Shown: piece after piece, positions 15,012 to 22,532 of the stretch | How the letters are laid out: every line of letters begins with the position of its first letter | How positions within the stretch are numbered: the first letter of the stretch is position 1 | Source: Bacteroidota bacterium | GTDB taxonomy: Bacteria > Bacteroidota > Bacteroidia > Palsa-965 | Direction of reading: 5' to 3' | Assembly: GCA_013289095.1 (NCBI GenBank) | Contig: JABDAO010000011.1 | Coordinates: forward strand, 1 to 47,948 | DNA: 47,948 bases | Notes under the pieces: model-generated | The model's input: the letters and a program-made list of their open reading frames with translations, nothing else | The model's database searches: none | Told to the model about the DNA's origin: nothing | Made by a program: the position numbers and the translations under genes

Positions 15012-17826
15012 GGATACCTCCTTCCACTATTTTTATGTCAGCTTCAGTCAGATCGTATAATTTGTAAATGAGATGATTTATCTTCTCCTCATTATGTTCT
15101 ATCCGTTGTTTTGTTTGCTCAATTTTAGTTTGAAGCGAAATGTCTTTTAATTCCTCATTCAGGGTCAGAAGAGAATCAACACACTTAACGATTTCATCAT
15201 GCCACCCTTTTTCTTCTTTCTTTGAGAAATCAATCATCGAAATTGGAATTGCTTCGATCTCTGATTTTTTTATTTTCGGAAAAATAGTCTTGAAATCTGA
15301 ATTGACTTTTCTCCAAAACCATTTACCCAAATGGCTATTGATTATTGCAAGAATATATTTTAATGAATAATCCGTTATCGAAATTAAATTGTATAGCGTA
15401 TTTAGGGTGTAATAATTCCGTCCGTCAAACGTGGCAACCGGAGTATTCCCGATTTGCCGAATTAGTATTTTGTTGTTTAGAAAATATTTCTCATCCCTTT
15501 TTCTATGCAGTAAATCTCCATAATGCACATAAATGCCCCTCCAGTTAGTTTTATAACTGTTAATGTCTTTTCCGTCTAATACCTTTTTCCATGACTTGCT
15601 TTTCGCTTTATTAGAGAGGAAATCTTCTTTAGTATTTGTGCCATGACTTCCTCCCAATTGAATACCAATGCAGGTATCCGTGATTTCTCCAAGATGAATT
15701 GAATTTGCTTCAATTCGATTAAGGAGGTCTTCTGTTGAATCATCATTAGCGACATTAAACTTGAAATTTTGATTTGATAAAAACTTCTTAGTCGAAATCT
15801 TTGTAACACTTTCCCCCTCAATGGTTATAACGCTATCTTTAAGGCTTAAACTATTACTCACAACCAATATAACCGTTTCAACCTGTGCATCTTCAAAAAC
15901 TCTATTCTTAAATACTCGGATAGTTTCCAGTGAATAGCTTTGTAAAATCAGTTGTCTGATTTTTGTAGCATTTTCATTTACAAGAATTGTATTAGGAATG
16001 ATGAAGCTGAATTTTCCGTTTTTCTTTAAAAGAGACAGGGCCTTTTCGCAAAAAAAGACATATAAATCATATTTCCCTCCGTATGATTTATATTTCGTTG
16101 AAATGTACGTCTTTATTGAATCGTCAAAGGTTTCCCTTCCTAAAACATAAGGAGGATTCCCAATTACTACATCAAATCCACCCTGCTTAAATATTTCTGA
16201 AAATCCCTTTTTCCAGTTAAATGGCTTTATTTTGCGTTCGTACCCTAAATCAATTTCGCTGTCATAAAAATCAGTATCAATTAAGCTATTTCCATTTTTA
16301 ATATTGTTGTCAAGGTCAGGTAGAACTCGTTCGTGAAATAGACTTATCTGTTGCTTAATGGAGGCTTCCGTCTCTCCTTCCATACATTTGAGCAACAAAC
16401 TAAGTTTTGTTACCTCAACAGCGTTTGAATCAATATCAACGCCAAAAATATTATTGAGAAGGATGCGTTTTTTTTCATGAGTGGTTAGAGTGCCTTGGGG
16501 AGTGAAAGGGTTATCTTTTCCTCTTTTCGTTACGTATCCCTTTTCGTGATACCAATTGACGTGATGGTTCAGCAGATACTCAAAAGCACCAACCAGAAAA
16601 GAACCGCTACCGCAAGCGGGGTCCACAATGGTTATTTTCTCAATTTCTTTGGGTGATTTGCCGTCAATGAGTTTTCCGACCGTGTTTTTTACAATGTATT
16701 CAACAATGTACTGAGGGGTGTAAAAAACGCCTCCGGCTTTTCTTACTTCCGGTTTCTCTTCAATTTTTACTCCCCTTGCCGGAGTTATCCGAATTACCTT
16801 GCCCAAAAATTGCTCGTAGGCATTGCCCAAAATCTCAACTGGCATTACCGAAAATTCGTAGTTACATAAGGGGTAATACAATTCATCAACTACAATTTTC
16901 AGAACCTTGTTATCAACTTTGAGTTTTGGAGTAATAACGTCTTTCTCGAAATCGAATAGGCCGGAATTGTATTTGTCATCTGCCTGCTGAAACAGATCGA
17001 ACAGATTTTTATAGGAATCGCCCTTTGATACGGCTTTTTGCAATTGTCCGTAGGGTTCAACGGCCCGGTCTTCGCAAAAGCGGAGGAAGATCAAACGGTC
17101 AATTGTTTGCTGAACAGCAAAGTTCAGCTCCTCATCATCTATTTTTTTGTTGTTAAAGGCAATGCTTTTGGCAAGGTATTGCCTCCATTCGTCCAAGCTC
17201 TTTACAAAGCGCTTATCCAGTGTGTCGGTTCCGCGCTTGCTTGCAGAACTCTGAACAAACTTATCAAAACGGCCCTTGGTAACTGCTTCGTGTGAAAACG
17301 TGTCGTAAAGGAAATCAAAATCTTTGCCGAAGTCCTCAAAACCGATGTATTTTAACCGGGCTACATTTGCGCTGTCGTTCAGGTTTGGGACTTTGGAGCA
17401 ATCGTAAACGATAAACTCCTCAAAATTGGTAAGGATTGAAACGTAGGCTTGTGCGCTGCTTCCGTAACGTCTTAGTTGATAAGCAGACTCTTTGTTTGCC
17501 TTGAGGGAAACGGAGGGCTTTTTAGCCTCAACGTAGAACAGACGTTTTGTTGTGCTACCAGAAAGACGAAAACCGTAATCCGGAGCTTTTGCTCTGTCTT
17601 TTCTTCCCTCCCGGACAACTACCTTGTCCTCGTAAATTACTTCCCGGTATGCTTCAGAATCACCCTTTTCATTGTCTATATCCCAGCCCAATGCTTTAAA
17701 AAACGGATTAATAAAGTCCTGTCTGGTCTTCTGTTCATTGTAATCGGGCAAATGATAGTCTTTCCGGTGTTCCCGGAATCGTTCAACAAGTGCTTCTATG
17801 ATGGATTTGGCTTGCTCTCTGGACAT
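15004..17826 (-). CDS. Type IIG restriction-modification enzyme (Eco57I-like)
   Basis: A single-chain endonuclease and N6-adenine methyltransferase. The track start at 17880 is a TTG; the ATG at 17826 (MSREQAKSII) is preferred, giving 940 residues. An N-terminal PD-(D/E)xK nuclease shows PDY at 82-84 and the E-A-K triad in FYVEAKKP at 100-102. A helical connector follows. Methyltransferase motif I DPACGSGSFL is near 402 and the catalytic NPPY near 555 (VVIGNPPYV). The C-terminal about 230 residues hold a TaqI/Eco57I-like target-recognition region (GKDINSYKTNWRGIYV, ILIRQIG, NTLYNLI). It cuts unmodified DNA and methylates its own target; specificity is unknown. All catalytic motifs are intact. 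It lies downstream of a strong terminator, so it has its own promoter. Confidence 0.9.
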   Translation of the reverse strand: MSREQAKSIIEALVERFREHRKDYHLPDYNEQKTRQDFINPFFKALGWDIDNEKGDSEAYREVIYEDKVVVREGRKDRAKAPDYGFRLSGSTTKRLFYVEAKKPSVSLKANKESAYQLRRYGSSAQAYVSILTNFEEFIVYDCSKVPNLNDSANVARLKYIGFEDFGKDFDFLYDTFSHEAVTKGRFDKFVQSSASKRGTDTLDKRFVKSLDEWRQYLAKSIAFNNKKIDDEELNFAVQQTIDRLIFLRFCEDRAVEPYGQLQKAVSKGDSYKNLFDLFQQADDKYNSGLFDFEKDVITPKLKVDNKVLKIVVDELYYPLCNYEFSVMPVEILGNAYEQFLGKVIRITPARGVKIEEKPEVRKAGGVFYTPQYIVEYIVKNTVGKLIDGKSPKEIEKITIVDPACGSGSFLVGAFEYLLNHHVNWYHEKGYVTKRGKDNPFTPQGTLTTHEKKRILLNNIFGVDIDSNAVEVTKLSLLLKCMEGETEASIKQQISLFHERVLPDLDNNIKNGNSLIDTDFYDSEIDLGYERKIKPFNWKKGFSEIFKQGGFDVVIGNPPYVLGRETFDDSIKTYISTKYKSYGGKYDLYVFFCEKALSLLKKNGKFSFIIPNTILVNENATKIRQLILQSYSLETIRVFKNRVFEDAQVETVILVVSNSLSLKDSVITIEGESVTKISTKKFLSNQNFKFNVANDDSTEDLLNRIEANSIHLGEITDTCIGIQLGGSHGTNTKEDFLSNKAKSKSWKKVLDGKDINSYKTNWRGIYVHYGDLLHRKRDEKYFLNNKILIRQIGNTPVATFDGRNYYTLNTLYNLISITDYSLKYILAIINSHLGKWFWRKVNSDFKTIFPKIKKSEIEAIPISMIDFSKKEEKGWHDEIVKCVDSLLTLNEELKDISLQTKIEQTKQRIEHNEEKINHLIYKLYDLTEADIKIVEGGILE

Positions 17827-17923
17827 AAATTGGTTAAAGGAGGTTAAATATAGCCAAATGGAGGAAAGTATTGGGGGCAATGAGGGAAATATTCTGTTTT
17901 TTTACAAACGTTAGGACGGAACG

Positions 17924-17952
17924 AAAAAGGAGTCCGTTGTGGACTCCTTTTT
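17924..17952. terminator. Strong bidirectional terminator
   Basis: A perfect 12-bp stem AAAAAGGAGTCC/GGACTCCTTTTT with a 5-nt loop and T tracts on both strands. It separates the STAS-like gene from the type IIG gene. Confidence 0.88.
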
Positions 17953-17982
17953 CATTGTAAAATGACAATTGACCGGGAAGGG

Positions 17983-18282
17983 TTATTTATGTGCAAGGTT
18001 CTTAACATCATTGATATAATCCTTGATGAGAGTAACCATAGTAGGCGTATGATCTGCGAGTAGAAACCGGCCCTTGATAAAGTCAAAACCATGTTTTTCA
18101 ACAAGCGAGCCTATGGAAGAGTTCAAAAATGAACTTGACATCGGGGTACATGCTTTTAATGAAAGAACAATGATAGAACCGTTGGTTAAAGCCTTGTCCA
18201 TTGCTAAAAAAAGCAAGACCCCCTCAGTATTTGTGGAGGTTCCGGTTACTATATCCTTAACTACAATTATTTCCTTTTTCAT
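17983..18282 (-). CDS. STAS-like (DUF4325-type) protein
   Basis: A 99-residue protein. The pattern VKDIVTGTSTNTEG, a central strand IIVLSLKACTPMSSSFLNSSIGSLVEKHG and the C-terminal helices fit the STAS-like DUF4325 family, whose SSSFLN loop corresponds to the serine loop of anti-sigma antagonists. Members commonly sit next to a GHKL ATPase, as here (84 bp downstream of it). In the SpoIIA-type logic the ATPase would phosphorylate the serine loop or bind the STAS protein to control a partner. It has its own -7 box 11 bp upstream and ends before a strong terminator. The output of the switch is unknown. Confidence 0.78.
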   Translation of the reverse strand: MKKEIIVVKDIVTGTSTNTEGVLLFLAMDKALTNGSIIVLSLKACTPMSSSFLNSSIGSLVEKHGFDFIKGRFLLADHTPTMVTLIKDYINDVKNLAHK

Positions 18283-18292
18283 AACAGTTCGT

Positions 18293-18356
18293 CAAAGGTA
18301 CGACAAAAACAGGACAAAAATATGACAAAAACCGGGCAAGAGTATGATAGAAATCG
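18293..18356 (-). promoter_or_regulatory. Promoter with 11-bp phased TTTTTGTC repeats (STAS-like gene)
   Basis: The minus strand has TACCTTTG (plus 18293-18300), a TAnnTTTG -7 box 11 bp before the STAS-like ATG. Directly upstream are five 11-bp blocks (18302-18356): three carry TTTTTGTC and two are diverged. No exact -33 TTG lies at 19-21 bp. The phased blocks look like a multi-site operator; function is inferred. Confidence 0.5.
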
Positions 18357-18365
18357 GGGTGTTTC

Positions 18366-19271
18366 TTAAAATAGCTCAACTTCCTCCGAAGATTCAGCTT
18401 CAAGTAATTGAAAATGAGATGTATTCAGCTTTATCACCAAATACGTTCCCGGAAATGAAAATGCAAGGTTATCTAATTCTGATTTAACGTTTACGCTTTG
18501 AATTTGTTTCGAATAAAACGCCCGGTTGGATACAATTGTTATTTCACCCTTATTTGCTTTAACGATAGTGAGAATTATGTCTAATCCAAAGCCCCGGTTG
18601 TGAGGGTTGCTTTTTGTTGAAAAACCCAACTCTAAAGCCTTTTGAAGAGCCTGACTGTCATCTAACCTACCTTTCACGTCACCTATAAATTCATTCACCT
18701 TATTGGGGATACCCTTCCCAAAATCACATATTGAAATACAAAGCTCCGACTTCTGTTTGTAGAATTGAGTTGCGATAAATCCACTCACTTTGGATTCAGA
18801 ATGATCGGTAATGTTATTTAATGCTTCTACAACCGTTAGCCTCAATGGGGTTAAATCTTTCTCCTTCAGAGAATGAGCAGCATAGAAATTTTGTATCACA
18901 CCAGCAAAAGCATCAATATTTTCGACCTTGTGTTTCCAGATTGGCATTGTATTGGTTAACCGGGCTTTGAGGCAATAATTCCTATTTGAATTGCTTGTCC
19001 AATACTGATCAAATTTAGAGTATTTGATAAAATTGCCGGAATCAGTACCCTCTCTGTATAATATCCTGATTCTTGCTCCTGACAGCCTGTATTCTTCAAT
19101 TAAACAAGCCAGAGAAGTTAAATGGTAAGGAAAGAGAAACGAGATTTGGCGAAAATCAAAAATGAATAATCTCCCCGCGTTAGACCTATCTGAGTTACGG
19201 TTATTGACAATGAAACGTAACCACTCGACTAAGTGTTCGCAATTGGGTATTTTAATGGTAATCTTTTGCAA
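18366..19271 (-). CDS. GHKL (HSP90-like) ATPase with N-terminal STAS-like domain
   Basis: A 301-residue protein related to anti-sigma-factor kinases. Residues 1-95 look STAS-like (RLFIFDFRQISFLFPYHLTSLACLIEEY). The C-terminal half is a GHKL ATPase: N box TVVEALNNITDHS, G1 box ICDFGKGIP, G2 box NRGFGLDII. There is no DHp dimerisation domain or phospho-acceptor His region, so it is not a classical histidine kinase. Start: the frame has a TAG just upstream and no ATG before residue 107, so the TTG at 19271 is the likely start. With the STAS-like gene after it, this resembles a partner-switching module. A diverged 3' fragment of a homologue lies outside attR at 20996-21242, so the gene belongs to a family of such elements. 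Confidence 0.85.
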   Translation of the reverse strand: MQKITIKIPNCEHLVEWLRFIVNNRNSDRSNAGRLFIFDFRQISFLFPYHLTSLACLIEEYRLSGARIRILYREGTDSGNFIKYSKFDQYWTSNSNRNYCLKARLTNTMPIWKHKVENIDAFAGVIQNFYAAHSLKEKDLTPLRLTVVEALNNITDHSESKVSGFIATQFYKQKSELCISICDFGKGIPNKVNEFIGDVKGRLDDSQALQKALELGFSTKSNPHNRGFGLDIILTIVKANKGEITIVSNRAFYSKQIQSVNVKSELDNLAFSFPGTYLVIKLNTSHFQLLEAESSEEVELF

Positions 19272-19380
19272 AATCAGCTATGGTTTAGAGAAATGGATAC
19301 AATCCAATCTAATTTCAAAAGTACAGGTAAAAAAATCTGATATTAATTTACGACCGAAAGTTGCAAAGAGTTTACTCATT

Positions 19381-20685
19381 TCAGACTGCAACAAGCCTCT
19401 GTTTTTCCTGCCAATGCAACCTCAACAGATTAGCATTCTCATTCGGTGTAATCTTGATATACCTCATAAACGCTTTTTCTGTCCGGTGTCCGGTTATCTT
19501 CATAATCGAAATAGCAGGGAATCCACTAAGATACAGATTTGAAGCAAAACTCCTCCGGGCCGTATGTGTGGTAACAAGCTCAAATTTTTTCCGGTTTGTA
19601 GAAATGTTCAGACCTCCTTTGGTAATGCTTGTTGAGGTTTTGGCATGGAGGCTTTCAACCATGTGTCCCAGCTCTTTCAGGTATTGATTCATTTTTACGT
19701 TGGAAATAGCCGGGGGCAATGAGTTGGGATATTTTCCTTTATACTTTGCCATTATCTTCTTAACGGTCGGATGAATCGGAATTACAACCGTTTCCCCTGT
19801 CTTTTGGGTTTCAAGCTCAATTTCTTCGATTTTGATGTTTTCAGGCTGGATATTTGAAAAGTCAGAAAAGCGTAAACCAGTCCAGCATCCGACAATAAAT
19901 AGATCCCGTATCCGGTCCAAGCGCGGGTTATCTGATAAATCCAAAGCGCATATTTCGGCAAGCTCTGATTCTGTCAGGTAAATGCTCTCTGTATCTTCCC
20001 GGATAACCCTAAACCGTTTGCTTTTGTGTGAAAGGTTCGTGCTTAGACCCCGTTCAGTAGCTTCATTCAAAAAGGTTTTGAGCGTTTTCATGTGTTTGCC
20101 TATGGTATTATTGGCAAAACCCAGGTCTTTGGTCAGGTATTCGGTAAAGTCGTGGTAAAAGTCCAGATCAATGGTATCAAAGTCAATCCGTTTCCGTTTG
20201 AGCTGTTTGAAGTTCCGCAATACCTGTAAGGTGTTCCGGTAAATCTGAATAGTGTCTTTGGAGAAAGTCTTCCCCGTCTTTTCGTTTACTCGTACTCTGG
20301 ATTCCTCAATGAATTTTTCAGTGAACCGGAATAAATCCAACTTTATGGTTTCGGCTTCCGGGTTCAGCTTTTTATTCAACAGGTCGCGGAACTCTTCGAT
20401 TGAAGGGAGCTTGTTTTCATTGTCGTTTTGATATTGTCTGAAAACGTCTTTTGCGGAGCTTTCCAGAAAGTTCAGACGGGCGTTAAATTCCGGGTGTTCC
20501 GGGAATGTCTTTGTTTCTTTCGCCCGCTGGTAATTCCGTTTGTCGGGGTCTGATTCCCAAAATTTCGGGTAAATGCTCTCTTTGGTAGGATAAACGAGCC
20601 TGTTGTTATTCCACCGGATAACGAGATGTATAGCTGTTTCTGTGGAGGTTCCTGCTTCCCGGAGGTTGAAATTGAATTTTGCCAT
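19381..20685 (-). CDS. Tyrosine recombinase (integrase)
   Basis: A 434-residue phage-type integrase of the kind common on Bacteroidota elements. An N-terminal arm-binding region and a SAM-like core-binding domain (about 120-230, FRFTEKFIEE, TIGKHMKTLKTFLNEA) precede the catalytic domain. Catalytic residues are visible: Arg in CWTGLRFSDF, Lys in TQKTGETVVIPI, HxxR in HTARRSFASNL, His in GHRTEKAF and the nucleophile Tyr in MRYIKI. It starts about 185 bp inside attR and reads inward, the usual position for a tRNA-integrating element. It should catalyse integration and excision between the 18-bp cores. All catalytic residues are intact. Confidence 0.95.
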   Translation of the reverse strand: MAKFNFNLREAGTSTETAIHLVIRWNNNRLVYPTKESIYPKFWESDPDKRNYQRAKETKTFPEHPEFNARLNFLESSAKDVFRQYQNDNENKLPSIEEFRDLLNKKLNPEAETIKLDLFRFTEKFIEESRVRVNEKTGKTFSKDTIQIYRNTLQVLRNFKQLKRKRIDFDTIDLDFYHDFTEYLTKDLGFANNTIGKHMKTLKTFLNEATERGLSTNLSHKSKRFRVIREDTESIYLTESELAEICALDLSDNPRLDRIRDLFIVGCWTGLRFSDFSNIQPENIKIEEIELETQKTGETVVIPIHPTVKKIMAKYKGKYPNSLPPAISNVKMNQYLKELGHMVESLHAKTSTSITKGGLNISTNRKKFELVTTHTARRSFASNLYLSGFPAISIMKITGHRTEKAFMRYIKITPNENANLLRLHWQEKQRLVAV

Positions 20686-20734
20686 TTTGTGCTGTTTGGA
20701 TTAACGAAATACAAAAATAGGCTTTCTTTTTTCT

Positions 20735-20754
20735 GTTGTCGGTTTTGTTGTCGG
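20735..20754. repeat. Arm-like repeat inside attR
   Basis: GTTGTCGGTTTTGTTGTCGG, a 19/20 match to the repeat at 11371-11390 and on the same strand, lies about 117 bp inside the right core and about 50 bp upstream of the integrase start. It probably binds the integrase N-terminal domain and may also regulate the integrase promoter. Confidence 0.55.
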
Positions 20755-20870
20755 TTTTCTTTAATTATCCCTTATTTTGCTTAATCGTTCTTTTCTTCAT
20801 AATCTCTGAAAAGCCCAATAGATAAGGGAAGTACGAAAGGAATCGGGAAAAGCCGGAAACAAAGGTAGCG

Positions 20871-20888
20871 GTCCCGTCCGGTCCGCAA
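20871..20888 (+). other. attR core of the tRNA-Asp element
   Basis: An exact 18-bp copy of the attL core. Only the last 15 bases of the tRNA are duplicated, so no second tRNA is made here. Confidence 0.88.
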
Positions 20889-20900
20889 ACACAAAAAGAG

Positions 20901-20931
20901 AAGCCCTGTATATCAATGATATATAGGGCTT
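20901..20931 (+). terminator. Second copy of the tRNA-Asp terminator
   Basis: AAGCCCTGTATAT/ATATATAGGGCTT (13 bp with one G-T wobble, loop CAATG) followed by TTT. It is a diverged copy of 11327-11361. Downstream sequence is remnant element DNA, so this may be either the original tRNA terminator or that of a former neighbouring element. Confidence 0.75.
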
Positions 20932-20945
20932 TTTATTTAACTTAT

Positions 20946-21242
20946 ACCCCGTCCAGTAGCTTCATTCAGGAAGGTTTTGAGGGTTTTCATGTGTAGTATT
21001 GAGCTTTATCACCAAATATGTGCCCGGAAATGAAAATGCAAGGTTATCTGCCTCTGATTTAACGTTTCTGCTTTTAATTTGCTTCGAATAAAACGCCCGG
21101 TTAGACACAATCGTTATTTCGCCCTTGTTTGCTTTAACGATAGTGAGAATTGTGTCTACTCCAAATCCCCGGTTGTGAGGATTGCTTTTTGTTGAAAACC
21201 CCAATTCCAAAGCCTTTTGAAGAGCCTGACTGTCATCTAATA
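20946..21242 (-). pseudogene. Remnants of a second element: integrase and GHKL ATPase fragments
   Basis: Bases 20946-20994 match about 49 bp inside the integrase gene (20047-20095) with a few changes. Bases 20996-21242 match the 3' part of the GHKL ATPase gene (about 18420-18660) at roughly 88% by eye. The protein keeps the G2 region (SNPHNRGFGVDTILTIVKANKG) but lacks the N box and start. The order of the two fragments is reversed relative to the intact element, so at least one rearrangement occurred. The track ORF 20962-21333 is a chance fusion of this fragment with unrelated DNA. Confidence 0.85.
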
Positions 21243-21266
21243 CGCTGGTTAAAGAAGATTGAATAT

Positions 21267-21286
21267 GGGGCATCTCTAATAACCCC
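21267..21286 (+). repeat. Half copy of the dispersed palindromic element
   Basis: GGGGCATCTCTAATAACCCC matches one arm of the approximately 90-bp element found complete at 22.4, 33.0 and 35.0 kb. The other arm is absent. It lies at the edge of the second-element remnant. Confidence 0.65.
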
Positions 21287-21368
21287 ATCCAAATTGTACC
21301 TTCGTCCGCCACGGCAGACGAACCTAGACGCAAAGCATTTAGTTTCCCGTAAACTAGGATATTCGGCT

Positions 21369-21494
21369 CTATCGGGTTACAATTGTTCTTTGCGCGGTAT
21401 AATCAACCCCGCTCGGAATCAGTGTCCCCGTCAGTACATGTCCTCCCAAACTGATCACCCTCTTTTCATGAAGCTTCGGCCCCCGTTTCGCCAT
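21369..21494 (-). CDS. Possible 41-residue ORF, unknown
   Basis: Too short for the track. An ATG at 21494 opens MAKRGPKLHEKR, continues through VISLGGHVLTGTLIPSGVDY, and stops at TAG (21369-21371). The basic N-terminus recalls the start of some phage small terminase proteins, but the rest does not. It lies in the scar region between the second-element remnant and the hydrolase gene, so a decayed fragment is as likely as a gene. Confidence 0.2.
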   Translation of the reverse strand: MAKRGPKLHEKRVISLGGHVLTGTLIPSGVDYTAQRTIVTR

Positions 21495-21509
21495 TAAAAA
21501 AACCTTCTG

Positions 21510-21517
21510 TAGTTTTG
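21510..21517 (+). promoter_or_regulatory. -7 box for the dienelactone hydrolase gene
   Basis: TAGTTTTG matches TAnnTTTG, 46 bp before the ATG at 21564. The expected TTG at 19 bp upstream is TCG, so support is partial. Confidence 0.35.
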
Positions 21518-21563
21518 GTGCAAATACATACGCCGCAAACAACGAATCAATACAATCCCTTCT

Positions 21564-22268
21564 ATGATCACAAAAAAAGTCATGTTACAAGTAAGCGATG
21601 GCAGCTCCATGCAAGCCTATGTAGCAATACCAGAGGGGCAGGGGCCGTTTCCGGGCGTTCTGGTGCTTCAGGAAGCATTTGGCGTGAATGGGCATATCCG
21701 GGGCATTGCCGAGCGGATTGCAAAGGAGGGTTATCTTGCTATTGCACCCGAATTGTTTCATCGTACAGCCGAACCTGGATTCGAAATCGGGTATACCGTT
21801 GATTTTTCGTTGATCATGCCCCATTTCCAAACCATGACCCCCGAAAGTTTGAGTATGGACATACAGGCGGCATACGACTGGCTGCAACAACAAAACAATG
21901 TCATATCTGCTAAAATAGCCAGTATCGGCTTTTGTCTGGGTGGCAGGGCCACGTTCCTGGCCAATGCCAATCTTCCGCTCTCCGCCGCCATTTCTTTCTA
22001 TGGGGGCCGAACCGATGCCCTGGCTGACAGAGCCCCCCTGCTCCATGCCCCCCATCTGTTTTTCTGGGGAGGCCTGGATAAACACATCGCGCAAGAGCAG
22101 ATTGATACCGTTATCAATGCCGTTAAACAGGCAGGCAAGCCGTATACCAACGTGGTTATTTCGTATGCCGACCATGGCTTTAATTGTGATGACCGGGCCA
22201 GCTATAACAAACAAGCAGCAACCGAAGCATGGGCCTTGTCGATGGCATTCCTGAAGAATAATTTGTAG
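21564..22268 (+). CDS. Dienelactone hydrolase family protein
   Basis: A 234-residue cytoplasmic alpha/beta hydrolase. The catalytic triad is visible: nucleophile Cys in the elbow GFCLGG (about residue 122), Asp in FWGGLDKHI (about 171) and His in SYADHGFNC (about 203). A conserved EAFGVNGHIRGIAERIAKEGYLAIAPEL block precedes it. Family members hydrolyse dienelactones or related lactones and esters; no aromatic-degradation genes surround it, so the substrate is unknown. It appears to be a single-gene unit closed by a hairpin at 22313-22356. Confidence 0.9.
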   Translation: MITKKVMLQVSDGSSMQAYVAIPEGQGPFPGVLVLQEAFGVNGHIRGIAERIAKEGYLAIAPELFHRTAEPGFEIGYTVDFSLIMPHFQTMTPESLSMDIQAAYDWLQQQNNVISAKIASIGFCLGGRATFLANANLPLSAAISFYGGRTDALADRAPLLHAPHLFFWGGLDKHIAQEQIDTVINAVKQAGKPYTNVVISYADHGFNCDDRASYNKQAATEAWALSMAFLKNNL

Positions 22269-22312
22269 CCCTCAAACCCGTTGGCCTTGATACCAGGATT
22301 GACAAAACACAA

Positions 22313-22356
22313 CAAGCCCGCTAACATCAGGTGAATATTACTGATGCCGCGGCTTG
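22313..22356 (+). terminator. Nested hairpin after the hydrolase gene
   Basis: CAAGCC/GGCTTG outer arms enclose CATCAG/CTGATG inner arms, 45 bp after the stop codon. No strong U tract. Confidence 0.5.
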
Positions 22357-22366
22357 TAATGCTTTG

Positions 22367-22461
22367 GGGCATCTCTAATAATCCCTTCCAAACATTCCCT
22401 CTCCGCCTGCGGCGGAGAGGGTCAGGGAGAGGTCAATAAAATGGGGTTATTGGAGATGCCC
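22367..22461. repeat. Dispersed palindromic element, copy 1 (95 bp)
   Basis: Terminal inverted repeats GGGCATCTCTAATAA.CCC / GGGGTTATTGGAGATGCCC flank an inner hairpin (CTCCGCC/GGCGGAG). Further copies occur at 33007-33095 (opposite orientation) and 34972-35063, and a half copy at 21267. It contains no ORF. It resembles a MITE or REP-like element. Confidence 0.85.
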
Positions 22462-22532
22462 TGTATTGCCTTTGGACTCTTATCACAAAAGCGTATTATT
22501 GTTCATGACTTAAACCCTAAGAAATTCAACAA

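Larger units (their letters stand above)
11299..20888. mobile_element. Integrative element in tRNA-Asp (about 9.6 kb)
   Basis: Bounded by 18-bp direct repeats, the left one being the 3' end of an intact tRNA-Asp. A tyrosine integrase reads inward from the right end. Cargo, all leftward: GHKL ATPase, STAS-like protein, type IIG restriction-modification enzyme, clamp-motif protein, a 575-residue unknown, an HTH protein and a rolling-circle Rep. The AT-rich cargo genes differ visibly in composition from the flanking chromosomal genes. No relaxase, coupling protein or conjugation apparatus is present, so it is either a mobilisable or satellite-like element or an integrative plasmid. The Rep suggests that the excised circle can replicate. 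Confidence 0.88.

Noticed and set aside
20962-21333. 123-codon ORF as an intact GHKL ATPase gene
   Set aside because: Only the C-terminal part is homologous; the N-terminus reads through unrelated DNA including the half palindromic element, and the N box is missing.
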